Shown: positions 53,341 to 63,123 of the stretch, piece by piece
Layout of the letters: the number at the start of each line of letters is the position of its first letter
Numbering within the stretch: the first letter of the stretch is position 1
Source of the DNA: Oscarella lobularis
Lineage: Eukaryota; Porifera; Homoscleromorpha; Homosclerophorida; Oscarellidae
Length of the DNA stretch: 64,000 bases
Reading direction: 5' to 3'
NCBI RefSeq assembly: GCF_947507565.1
Contig: NC_089180.1
Span: forward strand, 2,480,001-2,544,000
Notes under the pieces: generated by a model
The model's input: only the letters and a program-made list of their open reading frames with translations
Database searches by the model: none
What the model was told of the DNA's origin: nothing
Translations under genes and position numbers: made by a program

Positions 53341-53575
53341 AAAGACGGGCGGAGTGACGAAGAGAATTGCTGGTATGAAAGCCGAGCGTGAAGGCAGCTA
53401 CGAGGAGCGAACTAGTAATGTTTCGGCATTCGAAGAGGGCAACATCGTTTACCTGTACGTCCCGAGCGTGAAGCGAGGCCAGGCAGAGAAGCCGTCGCGT
53501 CATTAGGAGGGACCGTTCGTCGTGAAGCGCGTTTACGATGCCATTGACGCAAAGATACGGCCAATTTGAGGCGGA
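53341..53575 (+). pseudogene. Gypsy-type integrase C-terminal module
   Basis: The + frame shows AEREGSYEERTSNVSAFEEG, NIVYLYVPSVKRGQAEKPSR, a TAG, then EGPFVVKRVYDAID. This is the GPY/F C-terminal module of Ty3/Gypsy integrases (FEEG-x-x-V-x-LY...GP-[FY]-VV). It belongs to neither Gypsy element 1 nor 2, whose 3' parts are absent and which lie elsewhere. Confidence 0.6.
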
Positions 53576-53629
53576 AAAAGAGTTCAGGCCGAGGCTTCCA
53601 GGCTCTTAGAGGGAGAAACTACGGCAGTC

Positions 53630-54086
53630 ATGAAAGATTTCTGCGATCGACTTTCTGCAAAGCTGTCTGCGCTTCTTCCGACGAAAGAAAAGAGGTCTTC
53701 TACGGAGACGTTGAAGCAGAATGCGTGGTCAGCCTTCGTAAAGGCTCGAATATCGTCTACAACAGATCTATGGTCACAAGTGTACGCGTCGATGGGACTT
53801 TCTTTTGAGCAACCACTCTTATCGCAACGAGTGAACAGAAAAATTTTTCAGCGTCTTTTAGTTTCTCATCTTAGAGAGCGTTTGCCGGAGACCGCCAGTG
53901 TTGACCATCAGAAAGATGTCGTTTCTCTTTCAGTGGACGAAGAGAACGCATTGCGCTATGCCGCTGGTTTTGTACCATTCCAACTAATGAAGAAAATGAG
54001 GAGAATGACAGGTCACAAATTTCAACGTTTTCTCACGTGCCTGTCACGCATGTCGTTAACTGATCAATCGGATCTGGTGGATCATG
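53630..54086 (+). pseudogene. Uncharacterised mobile-element ORF fragment
   Basis: A 150-codon frame with STTDLWSQVYASMGLSFEQP, IFQRLLVSHLRERLPETASV and VDEENALRYAAGFVPFQLMK. The EEN-x-x-RYAAG-[FY]-VP-[FY]-x-LMKK segment is familiar from multicopy ORFs of unknown function in cnidarians and sponges. It ends at the junction with the Helitron helicase at about 54087. Confidence 0.4.
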
Positions 54087-54953
54087 ACTAGCTTGGCAGA
54101 GGCGCCGGTGTATGAGTGACAGCTGATGCCGTCCCATCATCGACATTTCGTCGATGATCAAATATCGTACGTTTTCTAACCTCTCTTGCAGGTCTCTAAG
54201 AGAAGGTTCTTGAACGTCGGAAAATGACGTTTTCTGCAAAGAAATGCGTAGAAGTGAGTGGAGCGTTTGTCCTCCAATACTAAATGCTGCAACATCAGTA
54301 GGTGCTGCAAGTTTGCATTCGCTTCCGAGCATTTCCTTTATGCAATTAATTAGATACGACTTTCCGGTTCCAGCGGAACAAACAATCATAAGCGGCTTTC
54401 ATTCGAAGCCGCTTTTTGTCAACTCGTTGTGGCTGCGAACAATGTCGTACGCTAATTTCTGATTGCCTTGAAGAAAGCTTGAATCGCCAGCCGGAACGAG
54501 TTCCTTATTGGATGAAGTGTTTTTTACGTGCTTTCGTTACAAATTTTGGAGCCTCTGGAAACTGCGCAAGTTTTTCCGACCAGTTCTAGTGTGCGAGATC
54601 CCCCTGATTAAATTTGGAATCTCTTGTGTCGTCCTCGTCACAGTCATAGGATAAATAGGGAGGACGGCACAATTTCATCCAGTCATCTTGATCTCGGGTC
54701 TTTTTCTGCCCAAGATCTTTCTCTTCGTCTTTCTGCGCCTTATTTGGATCTTCCTCTGCCTCTAAAAAGGCATTTGAATTTTGGCTATTGATTCAATATC
54801 TTCCATCAGTTCAATTCTATTGACCAACTTTTGAAAGCTATTGTGGGGGGCAGAGGAATGGTTTTTGCCGTCTGTATCGGTGATATCATTTTCTGCGTTC
54901 TCTTCTTCAATAGTCAAATCGTCTAGTTTACGAAAAAGTTTGAATTTCCTCAA
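54087..54953 (-). pseudogene. Helitron PIF1-like helicase, N-terminal part
   Basis: After a linker (LRKFKLFRKLDDLTIEEENA, 54762-54953) and frameshifted sequence, the frame 54033-54389 gives CSAGTGKSYLINCIKEML (Walker A), LAAPTDVAAFSIGGQTLHSL and RYLIIDEMSMMGRHQLSLIH (Walker B, DEMS), ending RRLCQAS at about 54087. These are motifs I, Ia and II of PIF1 helicases. Motifs III-VI are lost. Confidence 0.88.
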
Positions 54954-55202
54954 CTGATAGTAACAGTACTTTTCGTACTGTTCCTTGTTTGACTTATTGC
55001 AAAGGATTCGCGGGGCTACACGAACGACTACAGACTTGTCTGCGCACTGTTTTACCCTTGGCGTTTATATAGTAGTCAGAGACGTAGTCCAGTAGAAAAA
55101 CGTCTTCAATTTCTACCGGACGTCTCATGTACTCTTCTATTACTGTTGGAAGCGTCGCAGTTCGCCCTGGCTTTGCAGCCCGATTGACTTTACGCTTATT
55201 CT

Positions 55203-56043
55203 CTAAAAGAGTGTTTTGAATTCGCGATTAGATGTCACCAGCTTTTCGCCCAGAATTAGATGGCAAGTTTCCTGCGCTGAATAGTCGCGCTCGCCAACGG
55301 TTTTCATTAGAAATTTGGAAACGGCCTTTCGAGCCGGATCGTCCGTGAACATTGACTCGGTAATCATCTTAAACGTGTCCTTCAGCGTTGTTGATTGCGG
55401 CTCGCTTTTGGTTGCGTATTTGACGATATACTCACCAACAGCGTATGGGCTGACGATCACTTGCATGTCAACATTCGCTCGCCAACCTTCCAGCTGGAAG
55501 CGATTGTGACTGTTTACGCGAGGATCGTTGCGCTTGTGTGTTACCTCCGCCTCTGTATGTCGTTCCGGTTTTCGGAAAGGAGAAATTTCCAGTGTCGTTT
55601 CTTTCCTCAGCGGTTTTGGAAACTTGAAACGACACACCAACTCTCCAATAAAATTTGTTTTAATTAAGGCAAGTTGTTTGCTTGCACTCTGTATGGCGCT
55701 CAACAAAGGCTATCAGACGCTTGTAATCCGCGTCATGATCGCTAATGTCGGCCCACTTTTCATGGCCCGGATGATTGCCTGTCTTTGTTTGCGGCATTTC
55801 TCCTTCTTCGTCGAAAGAAGGATTCATTGTCGACACAAGCCAATCGGCAAAGTCGACAATTTCTTGATCTTCTTCGCGTAGAATGTTTTTCATTCTCTCT
55901 TCGTTTGGTTTATCGTCTTTACCAAATTGAAACTCGGGGTAATCCTTTATGCGACGAGTTATCTCTTCGCAATCAGAAGCATCCCGAATCCAACCGATGC
56001 CGTGCATGTGAGCACTGCCACGATGCTGGTATTCTATGCGAGC
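55203..56043 (-). pseudogene. Helitron Rep (HUH endonuclease) domain
   Basis: After the TAG the frame reads RIEYQHRGSAHMHGIGWIRD; the AHMHG contains the His-hydrophobic-His metal site at 56002-56010. A frameshift near 55700 leads to 55203-55706, with NSHNRFQLEGWRANVDMQVI and YAVGEYIVKYATK, which carries the two tyrosines spaced Y-x3-Y and the following Lys needed for strand cleavage and rejoining. All key Rep residues are thus still encoded. Confidence 0.85.
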
Positions 56044-56586
56044 CTAATAGTCTGTAAAGCAATAGACGTTTGCCATAATATTTTGCAAATAGTCAGTGGC
56101 TCGTTTAGTGAATAGCCAGTCGGCTAGCATGGGATTGCTGTTCAGAGTCTCGTTACGATCTCTATACTCTGCATGCAATTGCTCTGCAGTTTTATCTGGA
56201 CTATAATGCGCTGCCAAATTGAAAAACTCGGGCCAATGCAAATCGGCTGCGCTAAAAGTAAAGAAGCAGCTTGGCAAACCGACTTTTTCCATCATGGCAA
56301 AAAGATTCTTTTTCTGCATGTTCCAGTACTGTTTCGTACCGTGCAGACTTTTGCCAAAGTGGACAACTTTGTTAGAAAAATAAGGAAATTTCTCTGATGT
56401 TTTCGTCATCTCTCGGAGTTCCTCAACGGTGAGGGCTGCATCGCTCGGATTTTGTTTGACAAAAACCCTAGCTGTTTCTAACGCCCGCCACCTTATCATT
56501 GTATTCAGAGCAAAATACCTGAAACGCGGATGCCGAGCAAAACGCCCATCTTTATACCGCATTATGTGTTTCAGGTATTCGCCCAA
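56044..56586 (-). pseudogene. Helitron_like_N domain
   Basis: The 180-codon frame includes GEYLKHIMRYKDGRFARHPR, GTKQYWNMQKKNLFAMMEKV and GLPSCFFTFSAADLHWPEFF. The Y-W-x4-K-x-LFAM-x-x-x-x-GLP-x-x-F-x-T-x-SAAD block is diagnostic. It ends at a TAG (56044-56046), after which the same frame continues directly into the HUH motif. Confidence 0.85.
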
Positions 56587-56667
56587 CGTAACTGACCGTA
56601 ATCGGGGACTACGGAAGTCTCCTGCCCCCGTTGGAAATAACGCCGGAAAGGCTTGCGTAAAGTAGCC

Positions 56668-57169
56668 TTATGCTGGGGAAGGCAAGACAGAATGCGAAAA
56701 GTGGACTTCATTTTCCTCGTCTTCATTCGTGTCTTTTGCCTCGTCAGCATTAGCACCAACAGGAGAAATATCTTCAAAGGAAGCACCGTCATTATCCGCT
56801 CTAATCACATGGAGATCTTCAAGTTCTCCATCTTCAGGAAGAGCTTCTAATGCCTCGGAATCTATCTCTATGTTCTCGTAATACTTGTTGTTTTTTTTCA
56901 AGTTTACGAGTGCCTCGAGAACTCGTTGTCGCCTTACGCGGAAGTCGCGTCTGGCGAACAACGACCATACCCAAATTACTCTTTGTTCTCGGCAGACGGG
57001 TAAATACCGACTGCACATTTTGGGGCAAATTTAGCACGTGACCACGATATTCAAATTGCCTTCCTGTCGGCAATCTGAAAATGTGCATCATTGGTGCTAT
57101 TTGCGCTATGAGCATTTCTTCGACAACTGATAAATCATTAAGAGGCGGCGGAACACGCCCAGGATTCAT
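56668..57169 (-). pseudogene. Helitron protein, DUF6570-type region
   Basis: Frames 56834-57169 and 56668-57018 overlap by a frameshift. They encode VPPPLNDLSVVEEMLIAQIA, RGHVLNLPQNVQSVFTRLPR and then RRDFRVRRQRVLEALVNLKK and NNKYYENIEIDSEALEALPE. These are the conserved blocks placed before the Helitron Rep domain in many animal Helitrons. Confidence 0.75.
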
Positions 57170-57325
57170 GTTGTTGTCGGATGTAAGAAGGCCTACCGAA
57201 CCGTTTCCTTGGTCAGTTGTGCACTACTTGCGCATTTGTGTACCTTCTGTCTAAACTGGGCCACGACTCCTCACACGAAACACACTTATGGAAGGTTAGA
57301 CCTTCCATGCGTTTGTGAAATGTGT

Positions 57326-57658
57326 CTAGGCGAGGATAATGTGAAGATGCAAATTCATCTTGCGTCGCCCACTCCTTCCAAAAAGGACCCTTTCCTCGCC
57401 CATTTCACCTGATTTTTCACGAAGAGCAGCTGCCTGCCTCTTTCGTCGCTTTCTTTGCGCTTCCATATCGTTTCGAAACTGCTTTTCATTCGCAGTCACT
57501 TCTCGTCTTTTAGCCGATTTGCGCTTTGAATCAGTTAAAAGACGCTTTTGGCGTTCTTCTGGCGTTTCAGCTCTTCTTTCTGCCTGGTGGCTCTCGACGT
57601 CCTTCCTTCTGCGAGCCAATGTCTCCTCGACGCATTCGGAAGACCTCTTGCGACGCAT
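57326..57658 (-). pseudogene. Helitron protein, basic N-terminal region
   Basis: A 110-codon frame rich in Arg/Lys/Glu with the repeat-like ETPEERQKRLLTDSKRKSAK. Such ETPEER-x-x-RL repeats precede the DUF6570 region in animal Helitron proteins. After it, another frame gives DTFHKRMEGLTFHKC and CEESWPSLDRRY, a cysteine segment typical of the same linker, up to about 57215. Confidence 0.6.
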
Positions 57659-58083
57659 TTTAAAGAGAGCATTGCATTTTCGGTCTCTTTCTGCGCGTCA
57701 GACAGATTTAGACGATTAGTTCGCCTTCGTTCGCGAGCGAGAAGCCTTTAATTTGTCTTGAAGAGGGGAATTCCCCTGAAGTGCCTTGGTATTTGTGCGA
57801 CTTTTCATTCGTAAGCGGAGGCAATTTTGAAGAGTCGCTTGCATTATTTGCCGAATAAGGCAAAAAAATCGGCGCGATATCATCCCGTGAAGTGATTCAA
57901 CTGCAAACGCATCATCAACGCGGAGCGGGATCAAGCCCACGCGATCGTTCGCAGTTCGCGAAGCGATCGATTTGTTGGTATCTTGATCGGAGAGAGGAGA
58001 AAAGCTTGTGTCATTCAATGAGAAGCTCTGTGACGTCACAATGAAGAGGTGTTCGATGTTGCAAATTACAAGTCATGCAGCTA
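57659..58083. other. Probable Helitron 5' flank; no gene
   Basis: The minus frame 57716-58039 is Ser/Arg-rich with no motif. It may be the 5' region of the Helitron, but no TC end is identified. Confidence 0.3.
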
Positions 58084-58240
58084 CGGCTCCTTCAGATCGC
58101 TCTTCGATCGATCCTTTGGATTGCATCCTTCGGATCGCTTTTCGATCGATCCTTCAGATGGCGTTTCGATCGATCCTTCGATCGCTCTTCGAGCGATCCG
58201 TCGGATCGCTGTTCAAGCAATGCGTCGGATCGCTTGTCGA
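58084..58240. repeat. GATC-rich degenerate tandem repeat
   Basis: About seven imperfect copies of a roughly 22-bp unit around CTTTTCGATCGATCCTTCGG. The palindromic GATCGATC core lets each copy fold on itself; the frames through it encode an Ile-Asp-Arg-Ser type repeat. Confidence 0.75.
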
Positions 58241-58252
58241 TTTCGCATAGCG

Positions 58253-58516
58253 TGTAGTCATCGGCGATAGGCCTTGATTCGGGCGTGTTCGACAGGCTGT
58301 AACGCTGGCCTCTGGCGTTACGTGTAACTCTCTCTATCCGGACGATACTCCGGAGCTCTTGATAATACAACACACCAACTCTAAACTCTCTCAAGACCCC
58401 TCTCTCTAACTAGCCAATCACTCACAAACACCAACTAACCAATAACTATCTTAATCCTCTGTGACGTCAGGTCCGTGACGGACCAATAAGATAACTATTA
58501 AGTTCCCGGCCTTACA
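58253..58516 (-). mobile_element. Putative 3' LTR
   Basis: On the minus strand a purine-rich GGGGAAGA is followed by TGTAAGGCCGGGAAC, the polypurine-tract/LTR arrangement of LTR retrotransposons, and the segment ends near GACTACA. It has a TGACGTCA site (about 58462-58469) and a direct repeat AAGATAGTTATTGG / AATAGTTATCTTATTGG. Length about 264 bp. The partner LTR is not in the window, so limits are provisional. Confidence 0.45.
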
Positions 58517-58640
58517 TCTTCCCCGGCGTCGGAGACGGTGCGTCCTCGCACCTGCCTTCGTCGTATAGGCCCTCGACGGCGTCGATGATTGATGGAAACG
58601 TCGTCGGGAACGTCGTCGGGACACGCTGCTCCGGGGAAAA
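58517..58640 (-). pseudogene. Possible LTR-retrotransposon polyprotein C-terminus
   Basis: The minus frames before the inferred LTR are Arg/Pro/Asp-rich (RRRSRRRFHQSSTPSRAYTT) as at the end of Gypsy polyproteins. No integrase motif is present, so this rests mostly on position. Confidence 0.3.
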
Positions 58641-58699
58641 TTTTTAAGAACTGTGATCTTTAGATGTAGGAACAGCCTCATAAATATACTATGCATTTA

Positions 58700-59149
58700 T
58701 TTTCATAAAAATTGTTCTGTTGCTCTCAAAGTAGTTATTGAGGCTCCCAGATCCCTTTCTCAATCGGTCACTGCCCTTTCTAACAAAAATGTTTTCAAAG
58801 CATTTAATTAACTAAGTAGTTAGTTTTTTCAAATGCACATTAGTTCAATAGCTGAAAGAGCTTTCACAGAGTGCGTTTGTACATAGACTAGACAATACAC
58901 CTTTACACTAAGACTACGTAACTATGAGCAGAAGCAAGATAGACCCTGAATAGGGTTTAGGAAATTTAAAAATACTTAACTTGTACACTTTTAAAAGGGA
59001 CTGAAATGTTACGCAGCTTTGCTGCTGCACTACAAGACTGTACAACATGCATGGCCAGGGCTGTTGAGTTGACTGATCTAAATTCTACCAGTAGGGTAGA
59101 GGCTCGTGTTTTTTTCAATAGGGCCACAAGACACAAGGCAACATACATT
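58700..59149. other. No recognised gene
   Basis: AT-rich spacer; the minus frame 58966-59148 has no domain. Confidence 0.4.
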
Positions 59150-59556
59150 TGGTTAAACCACGGATCTTAGAGGAGATGGATAGGCAACGCGCGCACATTG
59201 TGACGTTCAATCCGTGCCTGGGTTACGCCCCCTTGCCCACTTGTGACGTCGCTCAGAAAACACCCCATTCCTCCGAGCGCGAAGGCACTCCAGCCTTTGG
59301 AGCAGCTTGAGAATGTCACTCAATGCCTAAATAATGCTTCCGATAGCCGTTCCTAATAAGCGATGCTTTCCCGAAAAGGATATCGGCCCGTTTCTCCCGA
59401 GCACGCGATGAACCAGACTTTGTGCGATTTTCATGACGATTCTACACGTTTACAGAACCCCAAAGTCCATTCACATTGTAGGCTATACACGTGAAAGTGC
59501 AACTGTCTTACCCAAGATCATCTGCAATCTCCAATAGTCAAAATCGCGACGATTTT
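59150..59556 (+). repeat. Foldback element, left arm
   Basis: This 407-bp arm is the reverse complement of 59584-59990 at roughly 95% identity by eye. The only indels seen are two of about 10 bp that cancel: CCCACTTGTG is extra in this arm and GTTGCAGTAC in the other. Near the outer end lies GTTCAATCC, a match to the RNA polymerase III B box. Confidence 0.93.
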
Positions 59557-59583
59557 TTAGCACGCTCACTTTCAGCACGTCAC

Positions 59584-59990
59584 AAAATCGTCGCGATTTT
59601 GACTATTAGAGATTGCAGATGATCTTGGGTACGACAGTTGCACTTTCACGTGTATAGTCTACAATGTGAATGGACTTTGGGGTTCTGTAAACGTGTAGAA
59701 TCGTCATAAAAATCGCACAAAGTCTGGTTCGTCGCGTGCTGGGGAGAAACGGGCCGATATCCCTTTCGGGAAAGCATCGCTTATTAGGAACAGCTATCGG
59801 AAGCGTTACTTAGGCATTGAGTAACCTTCTCAAGCTGCTCAAAAGGCTGGAGTGCCTTCGCGCTCGGAGGAATGGGGTGTTTTCTGAGCGACGTCAAGGG
59901 GGCGTAACCCAGGCACGGATTGAACGTCACAATGTACTGCAACGTGCGCGCGTTGCCTATCCATCTCCTCTAAGATCCGTGGTTAAACCA
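59584..59990 (-). repeat. Foldback element, right arm
   Basis: Inverted partner of 59150-59556, separated by a 26-bp spacer (59558-59583 with the tip). On the minus strand just outside the arm (59991-60018) is GGCCCGGCAGAGTGGCTAGT leading into GGTTTAACC, which looks like a tRNA-type A box, with the B-box-like GTTCAATCC following about 75 nt later. The outer ends are near-palindromic TGGTTAAACCA. Confidence 0.93.
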
Positions 59991-60060
59991 ACTAGCCACT
60001 CTGCCGGGCCTGATTACTGTTTTGCAGTTTGTCACTGCACAAGTCCAATCTTTGCCCGAA

Positions 60061-60400
60061 TCAAGGGATTTGTAATGGCCGTGGTGCCAGGTCAATAGGT
60101 CGTTCCACCACGTCATTGCAAATTGCGCAGAGAAGATACTTCACTATACTTGTATCCGAATGAGCGTCGATAATATGATCCGGATAAAGCTTTGGAAGTG
60201 AAATTGCCCGTAGTGACAAATGGGCCAAAGAACTGAGAAAAATTTCCAGGGCCCGAGAGCTTCCGAGTTTTGGACGGCCTTCGCATTTAGCTCTTTTTGC
60301 CGGATAGCGCCCTCCCTTCGAGCTTTTGCTGTGTAGATCACAAGCAAAGCACGAGCTGTCATTGTGCGTTGACCACGAAACAGGAGTCTGCATGGGCTTG
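60061..60400 (-). pseudogene. RAG1-like N-terminal region with RING start
   Basis: The minus frame reads WSTHNDSSCFACDLHSKSSK, GGRYPAKRAKCEGRPKLGSS, then a linker and YLLCAICNDVVERPIDL, ending in unrelated residues. I recognise the order: a Cys/His segment, the K-GGR...GRP basic box, then the first Cys pair and P-[VI]-x-L of a RING finger. It occurs in RAG1-like transposon proteins of basal animals and upstream of the RAG1 core in jawed vertebrates. The remaining RING cysteines and core are absent. Family call from memory. Confidence 0.45.
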
Positions 60401-60430
60401 TACAACCGACCAGCTTTCAGAGAGGCAGTT

Positions 60431-61145
60431 TTACGCACTGCAGTTTACTGGCAGTACTCGCACAGGTTTGGAGGGTGCACATTTCGATCGTCGCTGGCGC
60501 AAGAAGGATAACGCCATTGTCTTTAGCAGCTTGTTCTGAATGTCATGAAAAACGTACTTGTTTGCTTTCTTATCTATCCAGTCGCTAAATTTAACATCTT
60601 CCTCAATGTCTATTTTCAACAGCTGAATAAAATTGGAATCTTCATCGCTCTTATCTCCGCGCAATGGTTGAGGCGAGCCAAAATCTTTAGAAAACATCGC
60701 CGGTTTTCCTTTTTTTTTGAAAACGAGTGGAAGAAAGCGATTCCCCCACATCGCGGTAGAATCGAGGATAAACAGAAGTGACTCTTACTGTCTCTTTGTA
60801 ACTTGCCGACAATTCGTGTTTTGTAAAAGAAAATCTGGCGTCTTTCCAGTAGGAAAACCCAGTTTGCGTAAAAAACGAATTATTCCCCTGCTTGCAAGTC
60901 ATTTTCTTTGCTTTTAACGTCTTCACGCACAAGTGACAGAAAACGACGTCTTGTGCAATAACGTAGGTCAGCCACGGCCACTTTTCGAAATACGACCCAT
61001 GACACGATCGCGTTGATTTACCGAACGTCTTCTTTAGAAAAAGAAACGATCTAGCTGGATGATAAGGTTCTTCTGACAAATCTGGGAATTGAGTCATAGA
61101 AAAGGCGGTTGGAGGGGCATCTGGATGAGGCAAAGACGAAGCCAT
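60431..61145 (-). pseudogene. hAT transposase, TTF-type N-terminus, copy 2
   Basis: Starts with an N-terminal segment (PHPDAPPTAFSMTQFPDLSE), then FGKSTRSCHGSYFEKWPWLT, VIAQDVVFCHLCVKTLKAKK and MTCKQGNNSFFTQTGFSYW. In the frame 60431-60751 follow QLLKIDIEEDVKFSDWIDKK and NKYVFHDIQNKLLKTMALSF. It is the same family and the same truncated structure as 41158-41760 in the opposite orientation, including the segment between the two conserved blocks. Confidence 0.75.
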
Positions 61146-61486
61146 AGCAAAAGAAATGTGTATGCACGTGGAACGTCGCGTGCGTTAGCTTTACGTCAAC
61201 AAAACGTATCGGTAGCTTCAATCAAGCCTGAATATACGCTCCGTCCACGCTCACGTTACCGATCACCCTAAATAGATTATCTGACACGTAACTTAGAATA
61301 TTTACTGCCATGGCAACAATTATCGTTCTTCGCTCGGGCTTGCATTCCGCACTGCGATGGCCGTGCTCGATCTTGTCCCGCGAGGTTCATTGAGAAAAAT
61401 GGGCTCGCGCGCGCACCTACGTACGCGTTTCCATGTTGCTGTTGTCTGCGATGCATGGTCTTCTCGTCGTTTTCGATCGTTCGAGC
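61146..61486. other. No recognised gene
   Basis: Spacer; ACGTACGC and GCGCGC stretches near 61410-61430. No gene. Confidence 0.4.
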
Positions 61487-61650
61487 ATGTCTCGCTCTAC
61501 TCGTCGAGTCAGATCCTGCGAGAAAGTCCTCGTCGAGAAACTCAGGCTCTTTTTTGAAAAGGAACGAGCCCAAAGGCAGCGTTTGAGCCCCAATCGGGTG
61601 GAGGAGAGGTTGTCGCTTGCTACGGGGTTCAGCAGAAAAACCCTGTACAC
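61487..61650 (+). pseudogene. Transposase N-terminal helix-turn-helix fragment
   Basis: From the ATG at 61487 the frame gives CEKVLVEKLRLFFEKERAQR, then NRVEERLSLATGFSRKTLYT. This matches N-terminal HTH segments of IS630/Tc1-related transposases of basal animals (F-x-x-E...R-x-x-E-x-L-x-x-ATG-x-S-x-x-T-x-Y). The catalytic region does not follow. Confidence 0.45.
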
Positions 61651-61963
61651 TAATACACTAACACTGTAATTGCGAGCGGTTGCGAACTTTCGGCGGCTAC
61701 ACGTACGCGCGCGCTTAACTAATTGTCGGGTACAGTGTAGTTTGCGCTTTTGGGTTGTTAGACTTAGAGAGACCGCTACTAGTAGAGGCGAACGTGGCGT
61801 CGAGCGGGCGTTCCGAACCGCACGGTTTTGTCTAATGCGCGCTTTTCACAAAAATGATCGATTACGAGGGAACGGGAGTGTGTCGGTCACCCTAGCGGTC
61901 GATTGCGCAGTTGATTGATTGCGAACTATTATAGACTACACGTGAACGCGCGCGCGTTTGTCT

Positions 61964-62275
61964 ACCTGTCCCGAGACGTCTGCATTGGTTGGCCAGGGAG
62001 CGTCCAAGACGCCAGAGTATTTGCAAATTCTACTCTGTAAAGAAAGGCGGAAGAATGCGCGATTTTGAGACCAGGCAAAGTGCGCGAAATTGACGGAAGC
62101 AGAATTCCAGCTTTTCTTATCGGCGACTCTGGGTATCCTCTCCTATAGCTGATGAAGCCATTTTAACCAAGCGCAGACCTGAACAAGGGCAAGCGACGAT
62201 TTAATTTCCGGATTTCGAGTGCGCGCATGTCGTCGATAACGCTTTCGGACGATTGAAAGCTTCAAATGTGCAAAG
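61964..62275 (+). pseudogene. PIF/Harbinger transposase fragment
   Basis: Three + frames give RDVCIGWPGSVQDARVFANS (61964-62035), then IDGSRIPAFLIGDSGYPLL (62085-62145), then FNFRISSARM and VDNAFGRLKAS (62200-62262). The D-x-x-x-GWPGS-x-x-D, LIGDSGYPLL and ENAFG-RLK blocks identify the Harbinger DDE nuclease; the Asp residues of GDSGY and GWPGSVQD are kept, while the third acidic residue position reads Asp in VDNAFG. Frameshifts separate the blocks. Confidence 0.75.
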
Positions 62276-62279
62276 AAGG

Positions 62280-63123
62280 AAATACAGAGAACGCAGTAAG
62301 GTTTTTGCTCTTCCTTACTTTAGGACATAGAACGAGTCATTTCTGGAACCTGGCCCCGAAGGAGAAGCACAGTGGAAACCTATACCTTCAAATAGCAGCA
62401 AAGCTGGTTCCCTTTTCAATCACGGGCTAATGGCATATTGCCGTCTACTTACCTTGTCTGGAGTGACTCCAGGAAGGCACATCCTTTCGATTTGCAACGA
62501 CCTTGAAAAGAAGAGACTACGGGGAACGGAATTTTGGAGCAGGCATCGCAACATGAGGAAGAAGTATAAAAAAGCAGCACGATAGAAGCCCGACAGACAC
62601 TTCGAAGGTTTTCACATTCTCTAATTTAACTCTAAAGTAAATAATAATGAAAATCTTTCTTCTCCAGATTATTTCTCTTCCCGCTACCTTCAAGAAATTT
62701 CTTACGACCTACCCCCCAACTCGAAGAGCACACACGCCTACACGAACCCATGCTCAACATCGATCAAGGACAGCTCTACACGACCGTCTTAGCTACACTT
62801 AACGCAACATCACCGCGTCTGCCTTCAACACCATGCAAGTACAACAACAGATTCATGATCACCGAGGCCTCTCGCGAATAACTCCCATCTACACACCTGG
62901 TTTACCCGTTTGCCCTTTCCGAATTCCAATTTTCATTTTTTTATCTAAGTTTGCTTTCCATTTGCAGCTAATTTTCTTTCTCTACCGCTTTCAACAGCAA
63001 CTTTCAAGTTGATAGTATTCAAGTGACAGCCAACCGTTCATCTGGCAATTAATTAATTAATTAAACACGCATTATAGAAAAAATAAATACAGACAATAGA
63101 ACATGAAAAATACAACGTGAAAA
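62280..63123. other. No recognised gene
   Basis: Probable Harbinger 3' remains to about 62600, then AT-rich sequence with ATTAATTAATTAATTAA at about 63047-63063. The integrase gene begins after this. Confidence 0.4.

Larger units (their letters stand above)
54087..57658 (-). mobile_element. Autonomous-type Helitron (Rep/helicase), 3' truncated
   Basis: A 3.6-kb stretch of the minus strand encodes the order basic N-terminus, DUF6570-type region, Helitron_like_N, Rep (HUH) and PIF1 helicase. All catalytic signatures before the break are present: H-M-H at 56002-56010, YIVKY (about 55430-55416), Walker A GTGKS and Walker B DEMSMM. Frameshifts and stops occur near 57000, 56620, 56044, 55700, 55000 and 54760. 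It ends at about 54087 in the helicase, against another ORF, so the helicase C-terminus and the 3' hairpin are missing. The PIF1 tail at 7.3 kb is a separate copy. Confidence 0.85.

Noticed and set aside
59900-60018. A functional tRNA gene at the foldback edge
   Set aside because: A-box and B-box-like runs exist, but the acceptor stem does not pair properly and no anticodon arm can be drawn; at most it is tRNA-derived.
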